Below, in pieces: positions 28,583 to 38,091 of a stretch of 64,000 bases of DNA (position 1 is its first letter; each line of letters opens with the position of its first letter). The notes under the pieces are model-generated. The model searched no databases. It was not told where the DNA came from and saw nothing but the letters and a program-made list of their open reading frames with translations. A program made the position numbers and the translations under genes. Source of the DNA: Gammaproteobacteria bacterium (GTDB lineage Bacteria; Pseudomonadota; Gammaproteobacteria; Eutrophobiales; Eutrophobiaceae); the NCBI GenBank assembly GCA_026710545.1, contig JAPOQU010000079.1:20914-84913 (forward strand). Reading direction: 5' to 3'.

Positions 28583-30610
28583 ATGGTTGATTATCTCGTC
28601 GTGACATTCATCCGAGAGGAGTATGAGGCAGTCCTGCGGCAGTTTCGGGATCCTGACGATAACACTGTTTCGGGAGTCCCCGGCGATACCCGAGTAGTAC
28701 GGGTGACGGCGAGGAGCGGCCAAGGTGTCGCCGTCGCAATCGCGAGGACTGCTTGCGAGGGCAATGTATCAGCGCAGGACGCGGTGCTTGAACTGATCAC
28801 TGCGCAGCAGCCGAGGCTAGTCCTTGCCGTGGGTATTGCGGGTGCAGTGCCTACAAGCGATGTCTTCTTGGGCGACGTCGTGCTCGCAAAGGACATCCAC
28901 GACCTGACGCGCGGTGCCGAGACTGCTACCGGTAGAGAGGAAGCAGCGGCGAGTTCCTACTTGATGAACGCTGTCAAGGATTTCGTCACGAATGTGACGA
29001 CGCACGACTTTAAGAAATGGCAGGATTGGGCCGCTTCCATCGCTCGACCCGAAGTGGAAGGAATTGGGAACTCATGGACCGATGATGAAGATTGGGACAA
29101 GAAGATAAACGGGACCCTTGAGGACAACCGGAAACGTACGCTGCCGATAGTCGTCGACGGTGTGATTGCCAGCTCCGATCATCTCGTGAAGTCAGAAGAT
29201 TTCATGGAAAACCGGCTACTTGTCGACCGTCGCATACTGGCCAATGACATGGAGTCAGCGGGCGTGGCAAAGGCTTGCGAGAGGAGACACGTACCACTGC
29301 TCATTCTCCGTGCCATAAGTGACATCGTTGGGCATGCCAGGAGTGATGATTGGAAGCGTTATGCATGCGAAATCGTTGCGGGGTGTGCGCGGGAGGTCGT
29401 GTATCTCGAGTCTGTCGACACTATCGAAAGCAAGCTCAAGAAAGGAGAGCCGGGACTTTCAGGTGCCACAAAAGGCATCATTGACTCGTTGGACGACACA
29501 CTCGTTCGGATAAGGCGCGGTGTGACCAGCGAATATGCGTCGGCATGCCAAGAGGCATTCGACCGGTTTCGGGAGCTTCCAGAAAAGCTAAAGAGGCGAT
29601 GGGCTCCCGACCTGTTTGAAACTCTTGATCGACCGATGAAGTACTTGGGTGACAAGAAGCTCGTTCTAGATGTTGCTAAAGCGTGCATTGAGTGCTGTAG
29701 CGGTGTGGACTTGGACGATAGGACAGCAGAATGTCAGGCGAGGGCCAGGATATGCGGCACATCATGGGTCTACCAAAGGACGGGTAACTTGGGGTTGGCT
29801 GAGCAAGAAGCGCTAAAGAGCGTACGCATCAGCGAAGGAGTCAGCTCGCGCAAAAACCTCGCGTTTTGCAAGAAGTGTCTAGGACGACTTAAACGATTGC
29901 GAGCTGAGGCGGAATCCAACCCGGAAGTAAAGCGCGCGTTCTTCAAGGATAGTGTGCAGTGCCTTGAGGAAGCCATTTCTTTGTTTCGCGATCTCGATCA
30001 CGACCGGGAGGTTGGCGATTGCTACAGCCTGTTGGGGAGGACGTACCTCAGTAAAGGGGATATCCGCACGGCAAGCGAGTGCGTCGAGGAAGCGATGCGT
30101 CGGATCGACCCCGATTCAAAGGACTACCTAGATCTCCGGATTTTGGAAGGGGACATCTGCTTGGCCGCGGGAGAGCACGCGAAAGCTTTTGAGGCGTTCG
30201 GAGAGGTGATCGATTTGTCATCGGAGCAGGACTACCAGATATCAGAGATTGTGGCTAGGGCTCACCGTCAAAGAGCGTGGACGTTGATGCGAGTGGGTCG
30301 AAACGCAGAAGCGGAAATTGCGTTCGCCAAGGCGCAGAGGATCTGGGAGTACTACGGAGAGGACAACTTTGCCGCTGAGGCGGAATGGGGTGGAATTCTC
30401 GCATCCGAGATATTGGAACGGCGGACGAAGTTGTTGCTGGAAGCGGAAGACTCACTAGTGCGCTGCGAGGCCGTGAGGCTCTACAGGGAAGAGCAGTCCA
30501 AGCGTAGGCCAAGAGCTGTGGCACAGAGGGGCCGGGCTGATAACACGGTCTGGAAAAACCTTATCAAGGAGGCGAAACGACTGCAGGCACTAGGCTCTGG
30601 GTCGGACTAG
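28583..30610 (+). CDS. Nucleoside phosphorylase-fold/TPR protein (probable defence component)
   Basis: 675 residues. Positions 1 to about 275 form a PNP/MTAN-type domain: an LVLAVGIAGAVPTSDVFLGD segment, then ANDMESAGVAKACERRHVPL with the ribose-binding Met-Glu and LRAISD with the catalytic aspartate. The rest, about 300-660, is helical repeats of TPR type (GDCYSLLGRTYLSKGDIRTA and similar). Such phosphorylase-fold domains are fused to sensor repeats in bacterial conflict systems. The next gene starts right at its stop codon. Codon use differs from the flanking core genes. Substrate and trigger are unknown. Confidence 0.8.
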   Translation: MVDYLVVTFIREEYEAVLRQFRDPDDNTVSGVPGDTRVVRVTARSGQGVAVAIARTACEGNVSAQDAVLELITAQQPRLVLAVGIAGAVPTSDVFLGDVVLAKDIHDLTRGAETATGREEAAASSYLMNAVKDFVTNVTTHDFKKWQDWAASIARPEVEGIGNSWTDDEDWDKKINGTLEDNRKRTLPIVVDGVIASSDHLVKSEDFMENRLLVDRRILANDMESAGVAKACERRHVPLLILRAISDIVGHARSDDWKRYACEIVAGCAREVVYLESVDTIESKLKKGEPGLSGATKGIIDSLDDTLVRIRRGVTSEYASACQEAFDRFRELPEKLKRRWAPDLFETLDRPMKYLGDKKLVLDVAKACIECCSGVDLDDRTAECQARARICGTSWVYQRTGNLGLAEQEALKSVRISEGVSSRKNLAFCKKCLGRLKRLRAEAESNPEVKRAFFKDSVQCLEEAISLFRDLDHDREVGDCYSLLGRTYLSKGDIRTASECVEEAMRRIDPDSKDYLDLRILEGDICLAAGEHAKAFEAFGEVIDLSSEQDYQISEIVARAHRQRAWTLMRVGRNAEAEIAFAKAQRIWEYYGEDNFAAEAEWGGILASEILERRTKLLLEAEDSLVRCEAVRLYREEQSKRRPRAVAQRGRADNTVWKNLIKEAKRLQALGSGSD

Positions 30611-31339
30611 ATGGCTCGGCGAAACTATTGGCAAACTGCCGCAGCGCAACGCGTGAGACAGGTCGCTGGACTGAAGGATATCGATCAGGCCATCACGAAG
30701 ATCACTGAGGACCTGGTGGATGGACTGGGCGGTCCTCCGACCGACTTGGAGGCGCTGGCCCGCAGGGTCGACGTTATGGATATCCGTCTAGACGACACGA
30801 TGTTGGTGCCCGGAGAGCTACGAGAGCTGAGTGAGGGGCTGGTCGTGTTTCTGTCACCTAGCCTGACCAAGACTCGGCGCCGGTTCACGCTTGCGCACGA
30901 GCTCGGCCATGCCTTCTTTGAGGGGACTGGGCGACGGCCGCACCCGAGTCGAGAGCTTGAACGGCTCTGTGATAAGTTTGCTGCCGAGTTCTTGATGCCT
31001 CGACGCGTGTTTGTCTCGTATGCGGGTCGGCACCCAGATCTTCCGCGTGTCCATGAACTTTGCCAGAGATTCAAGACGGGTCTGTTGGCGACGCTCGGGC
31101 GAGTCTCAGACATTTATCGCTACCGTGCAATTGAGTTGTGGGACAGTAAAGTAGTTTGGCACCGTAGATTGAGTGTGCCGGTGTTACATCAAGTCAGTGA
31201 CCAGCTGAAGGCGTTGTACGGTGAGGCAGGAAACGAGGTCATCGAATTGTACGAGGGAGGAGGATACTCGAGGTGGAATCTTGAATGGGAGCCTCTCGGA
31301 GGAGAGAACCACAGAATAGGATTGTTGTATCCAGCATAG
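30611..31339 (+). CDS. ImmA/IrrE-type zinc peptidase
   Basis: 242 residues starting directly after the TAG of the phosphorylase-TPR gene. RFTLAHELGHAFFEG supplies H96, E97 and H100, and LERLCDKFAAEFLMPRRVF the third ligand region. Unlike the 398-residue relative at 25437 it has no clear helix-turn-helix. The tight linkage implies a two-protein system, in which the peptidase may act as switch or partner of the upstream protein. Confidence 0.85.
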   Translation: MARRNYWQTAAAQRVRQVAGLKDIDQAITKITEDLVDGLGGPPTDLEALARRVDVMDIRLDDTMLVPGELRELSEGLVVFLSPSLTKTRRRFTLAHELGHAFFEGTGRRPHPSRELERLCDKFAAEFLMPRRVFVSYAGRHPDLPRVHELCQRFKTGLLATLGRVSDIYRYRAIELWDSKVVWHRRLSVPVLHQVSDQLKALYGEAGNEVIELYEGGGYSRWNLEWEPLGGENHRIGLLYPA

Positions 31340-31544
31340 AATAAACGTGACGCGGCGTTTTGAAGGATGTGGAAGTCATGCCTCTTGGCCATGACTGGCA
31401 CAAGAACGGGGAGAGGGTCATCTCCAGCAAATCCGGGGCGATTCAGTCTGATTTCATGGAAGCTGATTTGGCAGGCAGCCTTTGTTACAACCAGACGGAT
31501 TTTACCGGGGCTGTTTCAACCGGTGCCAAGCGGCATATGTAGAG

Positions 31545-32192
31545 TCAGATTTTTTTCGCCGCGATTCCCACAGCCGCGGCATTTGTAACCATTCGATAAG
31601 CACTCTGCCTACTCGCCTGAGAACACAGTAATATCACGCTGATAAGCACAAGCAACGACCAATGCCCCAAGGAAGATAGTGATACGTAGACAGCCAGATA
31701 TTGCCATAAGAGCATAGCTGTCAAAAGGACGAACAGCCCCGAGACCGCATCACGATACAACAGAAAACTACGATGCGCCTGTAAGACCTCCCGGGTATCT
31801 TTCACCGGCGAGAAAATCTCCTTGTACCAGTAGGCGTTCTGAGACACCTCTGCCATGTCATGTACAAACAACTCAGGCCATTTTTCCTGTAACAACACCA
31901 TGGAAAGACGCTGGTCATTGGCACACAGCGTCTTACACCGGTGGCCTGGAAGTACATTGCTAATCCGAAGGAATAGCAATGCATGTTTCACGGAATTGGG
32001 AAGGATATGTGACAGCAACGCGCCAAAACTGGTGATAGCAGCCATGACAAATGACTGTTTGAACAACTGGTCGGTAAACGCAAAAGCCTCTAATACACCC
32101 CATTGAACCAGAACCATAAGAGTCAATGTCCCGACGTAGATTGCTGTCAGGGGAACAGTGTTCTGTGATTTCAGGTCTTTCTCTCTTGACAT
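31545..32192 (-). CDS. Four-helix membrane protein linked to MBL gene
   Basis: 215 residues with two hydrophobic pairs: about 14-35 and 43-65, then about 150-172 and 178-195. They are separated by a soluble segment (about 75-145) with aromatic and charged residues. No family recognised. Its ATG directly follows the TAA of the metallo-beta-lactamase gene, so both were one operon. It may anchor the complex or form a pore as an effector. Confidence 0.7.
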   Translation of the reverse strand: MSREKDLKSQNTVPLTAIYVGTLTLMVLVQWGVLEAFAFTDQLFKQSFVMAAITSFGALLSHILPNSVKHALLFLRISNVLPGHRCKTLCANDQRLSMVLLQEKWPELFVHDMAEVSQNAYWYKEIFSPVKDTREVLQAHRSFLLYRDAVSGLFVLLTAMLLWQYLAVYVSLSSLGHWSLLVLISVILLCSQASRQSAYRMVTNAAAVGIAAKKI

Positions 32193-33287
32193 TTATTTTT
32201 CATCCTCATAAACCCAGTAATATTGATCTGAGACCACTGCATTCCAACCCCACCGACAAGGGGCATTATATGCGTATCGTGTCGTCTTTCCCCTAGTAGC
32301 CATCGCATTCACACCCCGGTGTGTCAATGCGTTCATAACAGCCTTGTACGGATGCTTCGGGTCCCCTTTGCTGGCTGTTGATACGACGGCAAACACGTTG
32401 CGTGTCATTCCAGGTGGTAATGGCGTACCAACCAAGCGGTTTAGTATTGTCGGACCGACATTTCTTCGACTCCCATGATGTGGGATTTGTATGAGCGCCC
32501 ATTGAGCCAGTTGTGAAGACCAAACCATATTGTCCAACGCATGAGATAACGCGGTGATGCCCGCATCACCCGTGAACAGTAACCGTCGGCCTTCCACAAC
32601 CAACTGGGTTATAACACTTGTCTTGTTCTTTGCTGAGGTGGCGTCCTCATCATCAAGTGCATCTACACCCCAATTGGAAAAGAACAATTTTTTCGATTGT
32701 GAATCAATTTCCATGAGCACTTCTGCAAGACTTCTTACAGGCTTTTTGACTTCAGGCATCCCGTCAAATTCAGGGATGAGACTTTCATAATAATCCTTGT
32801 TCGGCCCTAGAATCTGTAAATGATTTTCGTCATATAACGAAGTTCCAGTGAAGGGCTCAATGATATGAATACTTTTTTGCTAAGCTTTGGCGACTAGATT
32901 GCTTGCCGCATCCAGGCTTTCACACAAGCGATTCCCGATGCTGGCATCCGTGACTCGCCCATCCATAAATTTACCCGCTAAACCTGAGTTGTGTTTCCAT
33001 GGCTGATGTATCCAAAGTTCTCGTACAAGTAAACTATCAAGCACGACATCTAGCCCGCTGATGTGATCCAGGTCCGGATGGGTTGATATGACCGCGTCAA
33101 TCATGTCAGTCCCATAATACCTGGTAACATGATTAACCAATTCTTGTCCTGAATCGCGAAAACCTCCATCAATAATAACGACTCGCTGTTCCTCACGTTG
33201 ACCGTGTAGATTCCCCCAGCGGAGCGCTATGGCATCGCCGCTTTTGGATTCCTGGCCGACTCCGATGATGTCTACCTCATATCCCAC
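32193..33287 (-). pseudogene. ComEC-like metallo-beta-lactamase gene with one in-frame TAG
   Basis: One reading frame runs from ATG 33287 to TAA 32193 (364 sense positions) except for a single TAG at 32882-32880 (codon 136). Before it lies the MBL metal motif STHPDLDHISGLD (H70, D72, D74, H75). After it lie LFTGDAGITAL and IQIPHHGSRRN, the later metal and active-site ligands. There is no frameshift, so this is a point nonsense mutation or a read-through codon. Domain order matches the MBL part of ComEC-type proteins without the membrane channel. An internal ATG at 32759 could give only the second half. Confidence 0.75.
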
Positions 33288-33814
33288 TATTCGTATCCCG
33301 CCTCAAATCTTACCGACCACCAAGTTTTACCGTGTTGTTGTTATTCCGATGCTCGAGTAATTACCTGCCGGGGTCCCTCAGTCGCCAGTAAACCCGCTAT
33401 GGCAAAACCTGCCTGAGTTAAAGCAGTATACCTGCTTGACCTCAACGATTTGCACCGTATCAGCCCGTTCAGCTACACTAGGACGCGACTAATATCGAAT
33501 TATAATAGAAAATAGAATGTCTGAATTCATGCTGTCCGGACATCGCAGCCGTAATGTTTTCGGTCCCCTGGTTCGTTTCCGCGGCAACCCGTCAGGGACG
33601 GATGGGACAAGGACTAGAGGATGCAGGTCGCCCATACGGATCTCGGAGCAGGACGCCATGGGATCTGCGTTGCGCCAACCTTTTCCGGGTCAGCCGCTCG
33701 CATCGCAGCCTCTTCATCAGCTCCCGTCCGGACCAGAAACTGTAGCATGGAAAGATTGACGCTCTGCCATTTCTTGATTGAACTATCCTGATTTACTAGA
33801 CTCCCGGATCGATT
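33288..33814. other. 527-bp stretch without a convincing gene
   Basis: The region marks the change from AT-richer accessory DNA to core-like DNA. A frame at 33517-33759 has unusual composition (many R, S, P, G) and no recognised domain. On the minus strand a 43-codon frame near 33341-33470 vaguely resembles the end of a winged helix. The MBL promoter should lie near 33300-33400. Confidence 0.5.
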
Positions 33815-34150
33815 ATGTCCCAAATCCTGAAGAATCTGCCGGTGGGCAGCTATGCTGTAGTATTTCCGTCGATCAGCAGCGGCGTCGATGAGGAGGGGCA
33901 CGAAAAAATGCTTGCTGAATTGTACGGCCGGGTCCAGGAAATCGAAGGTTTTCTGGGTCTGGAATCCGCCTCAAGCAGCCCCTTCAAGCTTGCTGTTGCA
34001 TATTTTGATTCCCTTGAGTCCATAGCTGCCTGGCGGCGAAACAGCACGCATATCGCCGCCAAGAACAAGGCCCGTTCCACCTGGCTGGATGACTGGCAGA
34101 TACGAATCTGCAAAATTGAGGATATATACGGAAAACAGTCAAATGATTAG
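33815..34150 (+). CDS. Antibiotic biosynthesis monooxygenase-fold (ABM) protein
   Basis: 111 residues. VGSYAVVFPSISSGVDEEGH, then LYGRVQEIEGFLGLESASS and IAAWRRNSTHIAAKNKARST follow the beta-alpha-beta pattern of the ABM dimeric ferredoxin-like fold, with the conserved W and H positions of stress-type members. The substrate is unknown. It is convergent with nnrU and overlaps its end by 12 bp. Confidence 0.8.
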   Translation: MSQILKNLPVGSYAVVFPSISSGVDEEGHEKMLAELYGRVQEIEGFLGLESASSSPFKLAVAYFDSLESIAAWRRNSTHIAAKNKARSTWLDDWQIRICKIEDIYGKQSND

Positions 34151-34711
34151 CGGTACGCCAATCAACCGGCTGTGCAATATAAACAGGAACAGCGCGTAAA
34201 TTCCCAGGCCGGCCACAACGGCAATAAGGTCGTTTGCAGCCGTTTCAGAAAATCCGGGTGCCGGACGCGGCCGGCGGTGTTTCATGGAAATACGCCCGGC
34301 GACCGCCCAGGCCAGAAAGCAACCGAACAGCAGCACATCGGCAAGGGCGCCGTTAACCAGCAAGTGCGCAAACGCCCAGATCTTGACCGCGGTAAAAGCC
34401 GGATATTTCACTGCGGCTTTGATGCGCCCCGGTAAAAAAACCGCCAGCAGCAGCGGGAATACGAACAGCATCAGGAGAAAGTTGACGTGCCGCAGCCAAT
34501 CCGGCGTTGTATAGAGGACTACAGGAACATTCCTTGCGATTCCGTAACCCCATACCAGCAACACCAGTCCGCCAAGTGAAGCCAGTCCATGAAGGACTCT
34601 CCATGGGCGTTCACCCAGCCGTTGCGCCATGTCGTCGCGCCAGGAGTCACTGATGATGGAGATGGAATGTACGGCAAAAAAAAGTATCAGCCCGGTAATG
34701 AATAACAGCAT
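34139..34711 (-). CDS. NnrU family membrane protein
   Basis: 190 residues with five or six membrane segments. The ERPWRVLHGLASLGGLVLLV and VKIWAFAHLLVNGALADVLL stretches are NnrU signatures. Related proteins were first linked to nitric oxide/nitrite metabolism and to isomerases of heme or carotenoid type. No denitrification gene is nearby, so the role here is open. Confidence 0.85.
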   Translation of the reverse strand: MLLFITGLILFFAVHSISIISDSWRDDMAQRLGERPWRVLHGLASLGGLVLLVWGYGIARNVPVVLYTTPDWLRHVNFLLMLFVFPLLLAVFLPGRIKAAVKYPAFTAVKIWAFAHLLVNGALADVLLFGCFLAWAVAGRISMKHRRPRPAPGFSETAANDLIAVVAGLGIYALFLFILHSRLIGVPLII

Positions 34712-34896
34712 AAATGCTCGCCTCAGTGGAAATTACATGGCAGTTTATGTGACATCAATCCTGAACAAATATACACGCAATCACCGGGGTTGAAGAGAGG
34801 AACCTGTTATGTAACGGCCCGTTATTGTTACATCAACCGATTCTGCTGTAGACTTCATGAATTATTTTTCCTGTTCCTCAACCTGGGGGGTTCCCT

Positions 34897-35199
34897 ATGG
34901 ATATCAAGGACATTTGCGCCGACATGGCGCAGAAAGCCACCACTATCGACCCGCTCGGGAAGACATTGAAATTCTGCCTCGACGACGAAATCATGTTGAT
35001 AGACGGAACCGGTGAGCAGAACGAGGTGTCGATAATTACCGGGAATGATATTGAATCCGACTGTACCGTTACCATGTCGCTGGAAACCTACGGCAAGCTG
35101 CAGCGGCGGGAAGTGAAGCCCTTCATGCTGGTTGCATCCCGCAAGATCAAGGTGAAAGGCGACTTGTCGATAGCAGCCAGGCTGAAACAGTTGACGTAA
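34897..35199 (+). CDS. SCP2 sterol-carrier domain protein
   Basis: 100 residues, a single SCP2 domain (LKFCLDDEIMLIDGTGEQNE early, FMLVASRKIKVKGDLSIAAR late) that forms a hydrophobic pocket for lipids or acyl-CoA. A GGGG-type ribosome-binding site lies just upstream. It ends 3 bp before the sulfotransferase gene, so the two are co-expressed and may share a lipid-like substrate. Confidence 0.87.
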   Translation: MDIKDICADMAQKATTIDPLGKTLKFCLDDEIMLIDGTGEQNEVSIITGNDIESDCTVTMSLETYGKLQRREVKPFMLVASRKIKVKGDLSIAARLKQLT

Positions 35200-35202
35200 C
35201 CG

Positions 35203-36462
35203 ATGTACGAATCGAGCCTGGCGATAAAACGTTCGGGCATACTCAAGACGTTAAACCGCGCAGGTTTTCTCGCCAACAGCCTCGGGATCCGACTTTTCGA
35301 GCTTGATCAAAACAAAATTCTGCAGCATGCGGCCCGGGTGGCAGGGTTTGAATTCAGGGATGAGCCTATGGAACAGGGACTGGCGCGCCTGATCACTTCT
35401 ATCCGGTCCGATGCGCGTCTGAATACGGTCGGCAAGCTGGCGCTGAAACGCAATATCCAAAGGGCCGCGGACCACCGGTTCCTGGTAGAGCGCAGCCTTG
35501 CCGAAAACCCGTCAATTCGCCGCTCCGCGATCAGGACCCCGCTGTTTGTGATCGGGATGCCGCGCACCGGGACGAGTATCCTGCAGGCACTGCTCTATCG
35601 CGATCCGGCGCACCGTTCTCCCTTATCGTGGGAATGCCTGATGCCGCATCCGGCGCCGCAACCGGATAACTATGCCGATGACCCTCGTGTCAAGCGAATT
35701 CAATCGGAGTTCTCGCAACTGTTCACCCTGGTACCGGATTTCAGAAAAAAACACTACATGGAAGCGGATTCACCACAGGAATGCGTGGGGATTACCGCGC
35801 TGAACTTCACCAGTTTCCAATACCTGACGCAGTGTTTTATCCCGGCATATCACGAGTGGTTTGCCAACCAGGCGGACCAGGTCGCAAACCTGCGCTGGCA
35901 CAAGTCCTTTCTTCAGTTTCTGCAATCGGGGGGCGTCAGCACCGAACGCTGGCTACTCAAATCGCCTGTGCACCTGTGCCGTTTGCGGGCGCTGTTTGAG
36001 GTCTACCCGGACGCCCGGATAGTCATGACGCACCGCCATCCGGCGAGTATCGTGCCCTCCGTGGCGAGCCTCCTCACGTCAATTCGCTCCCTCTATTCCG
36101 ACCACGAGGACAGCGCAAGGACCGCAAGGGAGAACCTGCAAATCTGGTCGTCGTATTTCAACCGCTTTGTCGAAGACAAAAGCCTGCTTGGCAAGGACGA
36201 TCAGATCATCGACCTGCAGTTTGAAGACTTTGTCCGGGACCCCCTGGGCGTGGTCAGGTCAATATACCGGCGTTTCGGCTGGGAACTGGGTGACGTTGCT
36301 GAACAGAACATGCAGGAATTCCTGCTTCAGGAACAGAAAGACAAGCACGGCAGGCACGAGTATTCTCTCGAACAGTTTGGACTCAGCGAACAGGACGTGG
36401 CAGACTGCTTTCGCGTATACCTGGACTTCCTGGACGAGAGAACGACGGCTGACGCTGCCTGA
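35203..36462 (+). CDS. Sulfotransferase family protein
   Basis: 419 residues. The 5'-phosphosulfate loop FVIGMPRTGTSILQALLYRD lies at 115-134, and the 3'-phosphate region at ARIVMTHRHPASIVPSVASL. It should move a sulfo group from PAPS to an acceptor alcohol or amine. Neighbours (SCP2 and a DUF1214 protein) recur with it in lipid/steroid-active bacteria. The acceptor is unknown, and some family members have other activities. Confidence 0.87.
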   Translation: MYESSLAIKRSGILKTLNRAGFLANSLGIRLFELDQNKILQHAARVAGFEFRDEPMEQGLARLITSIRSDARLNTVGKLALKRNIQRAADHRFLVERSLAENPSIRRSAIRTPLFVIGMPRTGTSILQALLYRDPAHRSPLSWECLMPHPAPQPDNYADDPRVKRIQSEFSQLFTLVPDFRKKHYMEADSPQECVGITALNFTSFQYLTQCFIPAYHEWFANQADQVANLRWHKSFLQFLQSGGVSTERWLLKSPVHLCRLRALFEVYPDARIVMTHRHPASIVPSVASLLTSIRSLYSDHEDSARTARENLQIWSSYFNRFVEDKSLLGKDDQIIDLQFEDFVRDPLGVVRSIYRRFGWELGDVAEQNMQEFLLQEQKDKHGRHEYSLEQFGLSEQDVADCFRVYLDFLDERTTADAA

Positions 36463-36522
36463 GGCGCGCCCGGCCGCGCTTGCCATCACCCTGAAAGCTA
36501 ATACTGATTAACAGGTTAAAGA

Positions 36523-37578
36523 ATGGAAAGCAAACTAGCCTTCAATGAATTCCTGGAGATGCTGAAGGAGGCGGACCAGACGTTCCTGGACCCGGAGGCC
36601 AACCTGGACGAGCAGGGCAAAGTCGATGGTTACCGGCACTTCTTCCACCTCATGCATGCCGCCGTTGACTTCTACCTGTTCAACGACCCATTGAAACCGC
36701 GCTTCATGCCGCTCACCAACAGTGGCCGAAAACTGTTTGGCGACAACGTCGATGCGGTTTACTACTTCACCCAGTTACGGGGAGACCAGGAGTACGTCAT
36801 AAAGGGGCGCCGTTTTGACAGTTGCTATCTCAGCTTCTGCATCTACGGTGGTGACCCGCACGGGGAACTGGCGGACCGGGTCACGCTGGACATAAACCAG
36901 CGCGATATTCAATTTGAGGAGGATGGTTCATTCGAAATCAGGCTCACTCCCGACCCGGATCCGGGGAATCCCAATGAATTCAAACTCGAGCCGGATTCGG
37001 TGAACATGTTTACCAGGGAGTATTTCTTCGACCGCCCCAATTCCACCGAAAGCGAACTGTCCATCGTGAACACCAATCCGCAACCGCCAGGTATGCCGTT
37101 GACCGATGAACAACTGGCCCGGCACATTCGGACGATGGCCATGTTCTTCCAGTGCACGACCTGGATTGCGCCACTGCCCGTGGAACTCCCCGTGAATGAG
37201 TTTTTGCCGGCGTTCGAGTTCGACCCCGAGCAGGGCGGCTGGGGTACGCCCGACAACATTTATTGCTTCGCCCGTTTCCGGGTCGAGGAAGATGAGTACC
37301 TGAACATCAAAATCCGCTCCCCTGACTGTTGCTATTGGGGAATCCAGACCTGGAACTTCCTGATGCAATCGACGAATTACGCCGACTTCCCGGTATGCGT
37401 AAACAACGCGACGGCAATACCTTCGGAGGACGGTAGTGTTGAAGTGGTTCTCAGCCACCGGGAGGCGCCCCGCAACTGGATGAGTACCGCGGGGTACCGC
37501 GAAGGAGTCCTGTTCTGCCGCTGGCTGCTGGCGGATGAACTGCCCGAACCTCCCGGGATTACCGTTTTGAAGTGGTAG
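36523..37578 (+). CDS. DUF1214 domain protein
   Basis: 351 residues without signal or membrane segment. The C-terminal half (YFDRPNSTESEL region, then SPDCCYWGIQTWNFLMQSTN and GYREGVLFCRWLLADELPEP) matches the DUF1214 beta-sandwich. No catalytic residues are known for the family. It is the third gene of the apparent SCP2-sulfotransferase-DUF1214 operon. Confidence 0.8.
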   Translation: MESKLAFNEFLEMLKEADQTFLDPEANLDEQGKVDGYRHFFHLMHAAVDFYLFNDPLKPRFMPLTNSGRKLFGDNVDAVYYFTQLRGDQEYVIKGRRFDSCYLSFCIYGGDPHGELADRVTLDINQRDIQFEEDGSFEIRLTPDPDPGNPNEFKLEPDSVNMFTREYFFDRPNSTESELSIVNTNPQPPGMPLTDEQLARHIRTMAMFFQCTTWIAPLPVELPVNEFLPAFEFDPEQGGWGTPDNIYCFARFRVEEDEYLNIKIRSPDCCYWGIQTWNFLMQSTNYADFPVCVNNATAIPSEDGSVEVVLSHREAPRNWMSTAGYREGVLFCRWLLADELPEPPGITVLKW

Positions 37579-37589
37579 TTTTTTGCCTG

Positions 37590-38087
37590 ATGACAGATTA
37601 CCGATACCAGACCCTGCTCCTGCAACTCAGTGAGCAATTGATACACCAAAACAAGATGCTGGTCACGGCCGAGTCCTGCACCGGCGGGGGCGTCGCCTAT
37701 GCCATAACGGAATTGCCGGGCAGTTCGGGGTGGTTCGAGCGGGGGTTCGTGACCTACTCCGACCTTGCCAAGCAGGAACAGTTGGGCGTTGCCGGGGCCT
37801 TGATCACCCGGCACGGCGCGGTCAGTGAAGAGGTCGCGGCAGCCATGGCGCAGGGCGCATTACAGCACAGCCATGCGGACCTCAGCGTGGCGGTCACCGG
37901 CATCGCCGGCCCGGGCGGTGGAAGTGAGGAAAAACCGGTCGGCACCGTCTGTTTCGGCTGGAGCGGACGCAACGGCGATACCAGGACCGCCAGGGTAAAG
38001 TTTGAGGGAAGCAGGCAGCAGGTGCGGGAGCTCTCGATTTTGACGGCCCTGCAGGGCCTGGCGGACCTGGCAGAGCAATCGTTATAG
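37590..38087 (+). CDS. pncC: Nicotinamide-nucleotide amidase (CinA C-terminal domain)
   Basis: 165 residues from ATG 37590 (MTDYRYQTLL). VTAESCTGGGVAYAITELPG carries the catalytic serine region and AVTGIAGPGGGSEEKPVGTV the second motif of CinA-C. It removes the amide from nicotinamide mononucleotide in NAD recycling. The matching N-terminal CinA domain is a separate gene at 42613, 5 kb away. Confidence 0.93.
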   Translation: MTDYRYQTLLLQLSEQLIHQNKMLVTAESCTGGGVAYAITELPGSSGWFERGFVTYSDLAKQEQLGVAGALITRHGAVSEEVAAAMAQGALQHSHADLSVAVTGIAGPGGGSEEKPVGTVCFGWSGRNGDTRTARVKFEGSRQQVRELSILTALQGLADLAEQSL

Positions 38088-38091
38088 TCCA

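Noticed and set aside
31360..31542. 60-residue frame after the ImmA/IrrE gene
   Set aside because: Starts with TTG, has no ribosome-binding site and no homology that I can recognise.
33341..33470. Minus-strand 43-codon frame resembling a winged-helix end
   Set aside because: Similarity is only impressionistic and a stop codon precedes it; not enough to call a remnant.
33517..33759. 80-residue frame upstream of the ABM gene
   Set aside because: Composition (many R, G, S, P) is typical of non-coding sequence and no domain is visible.
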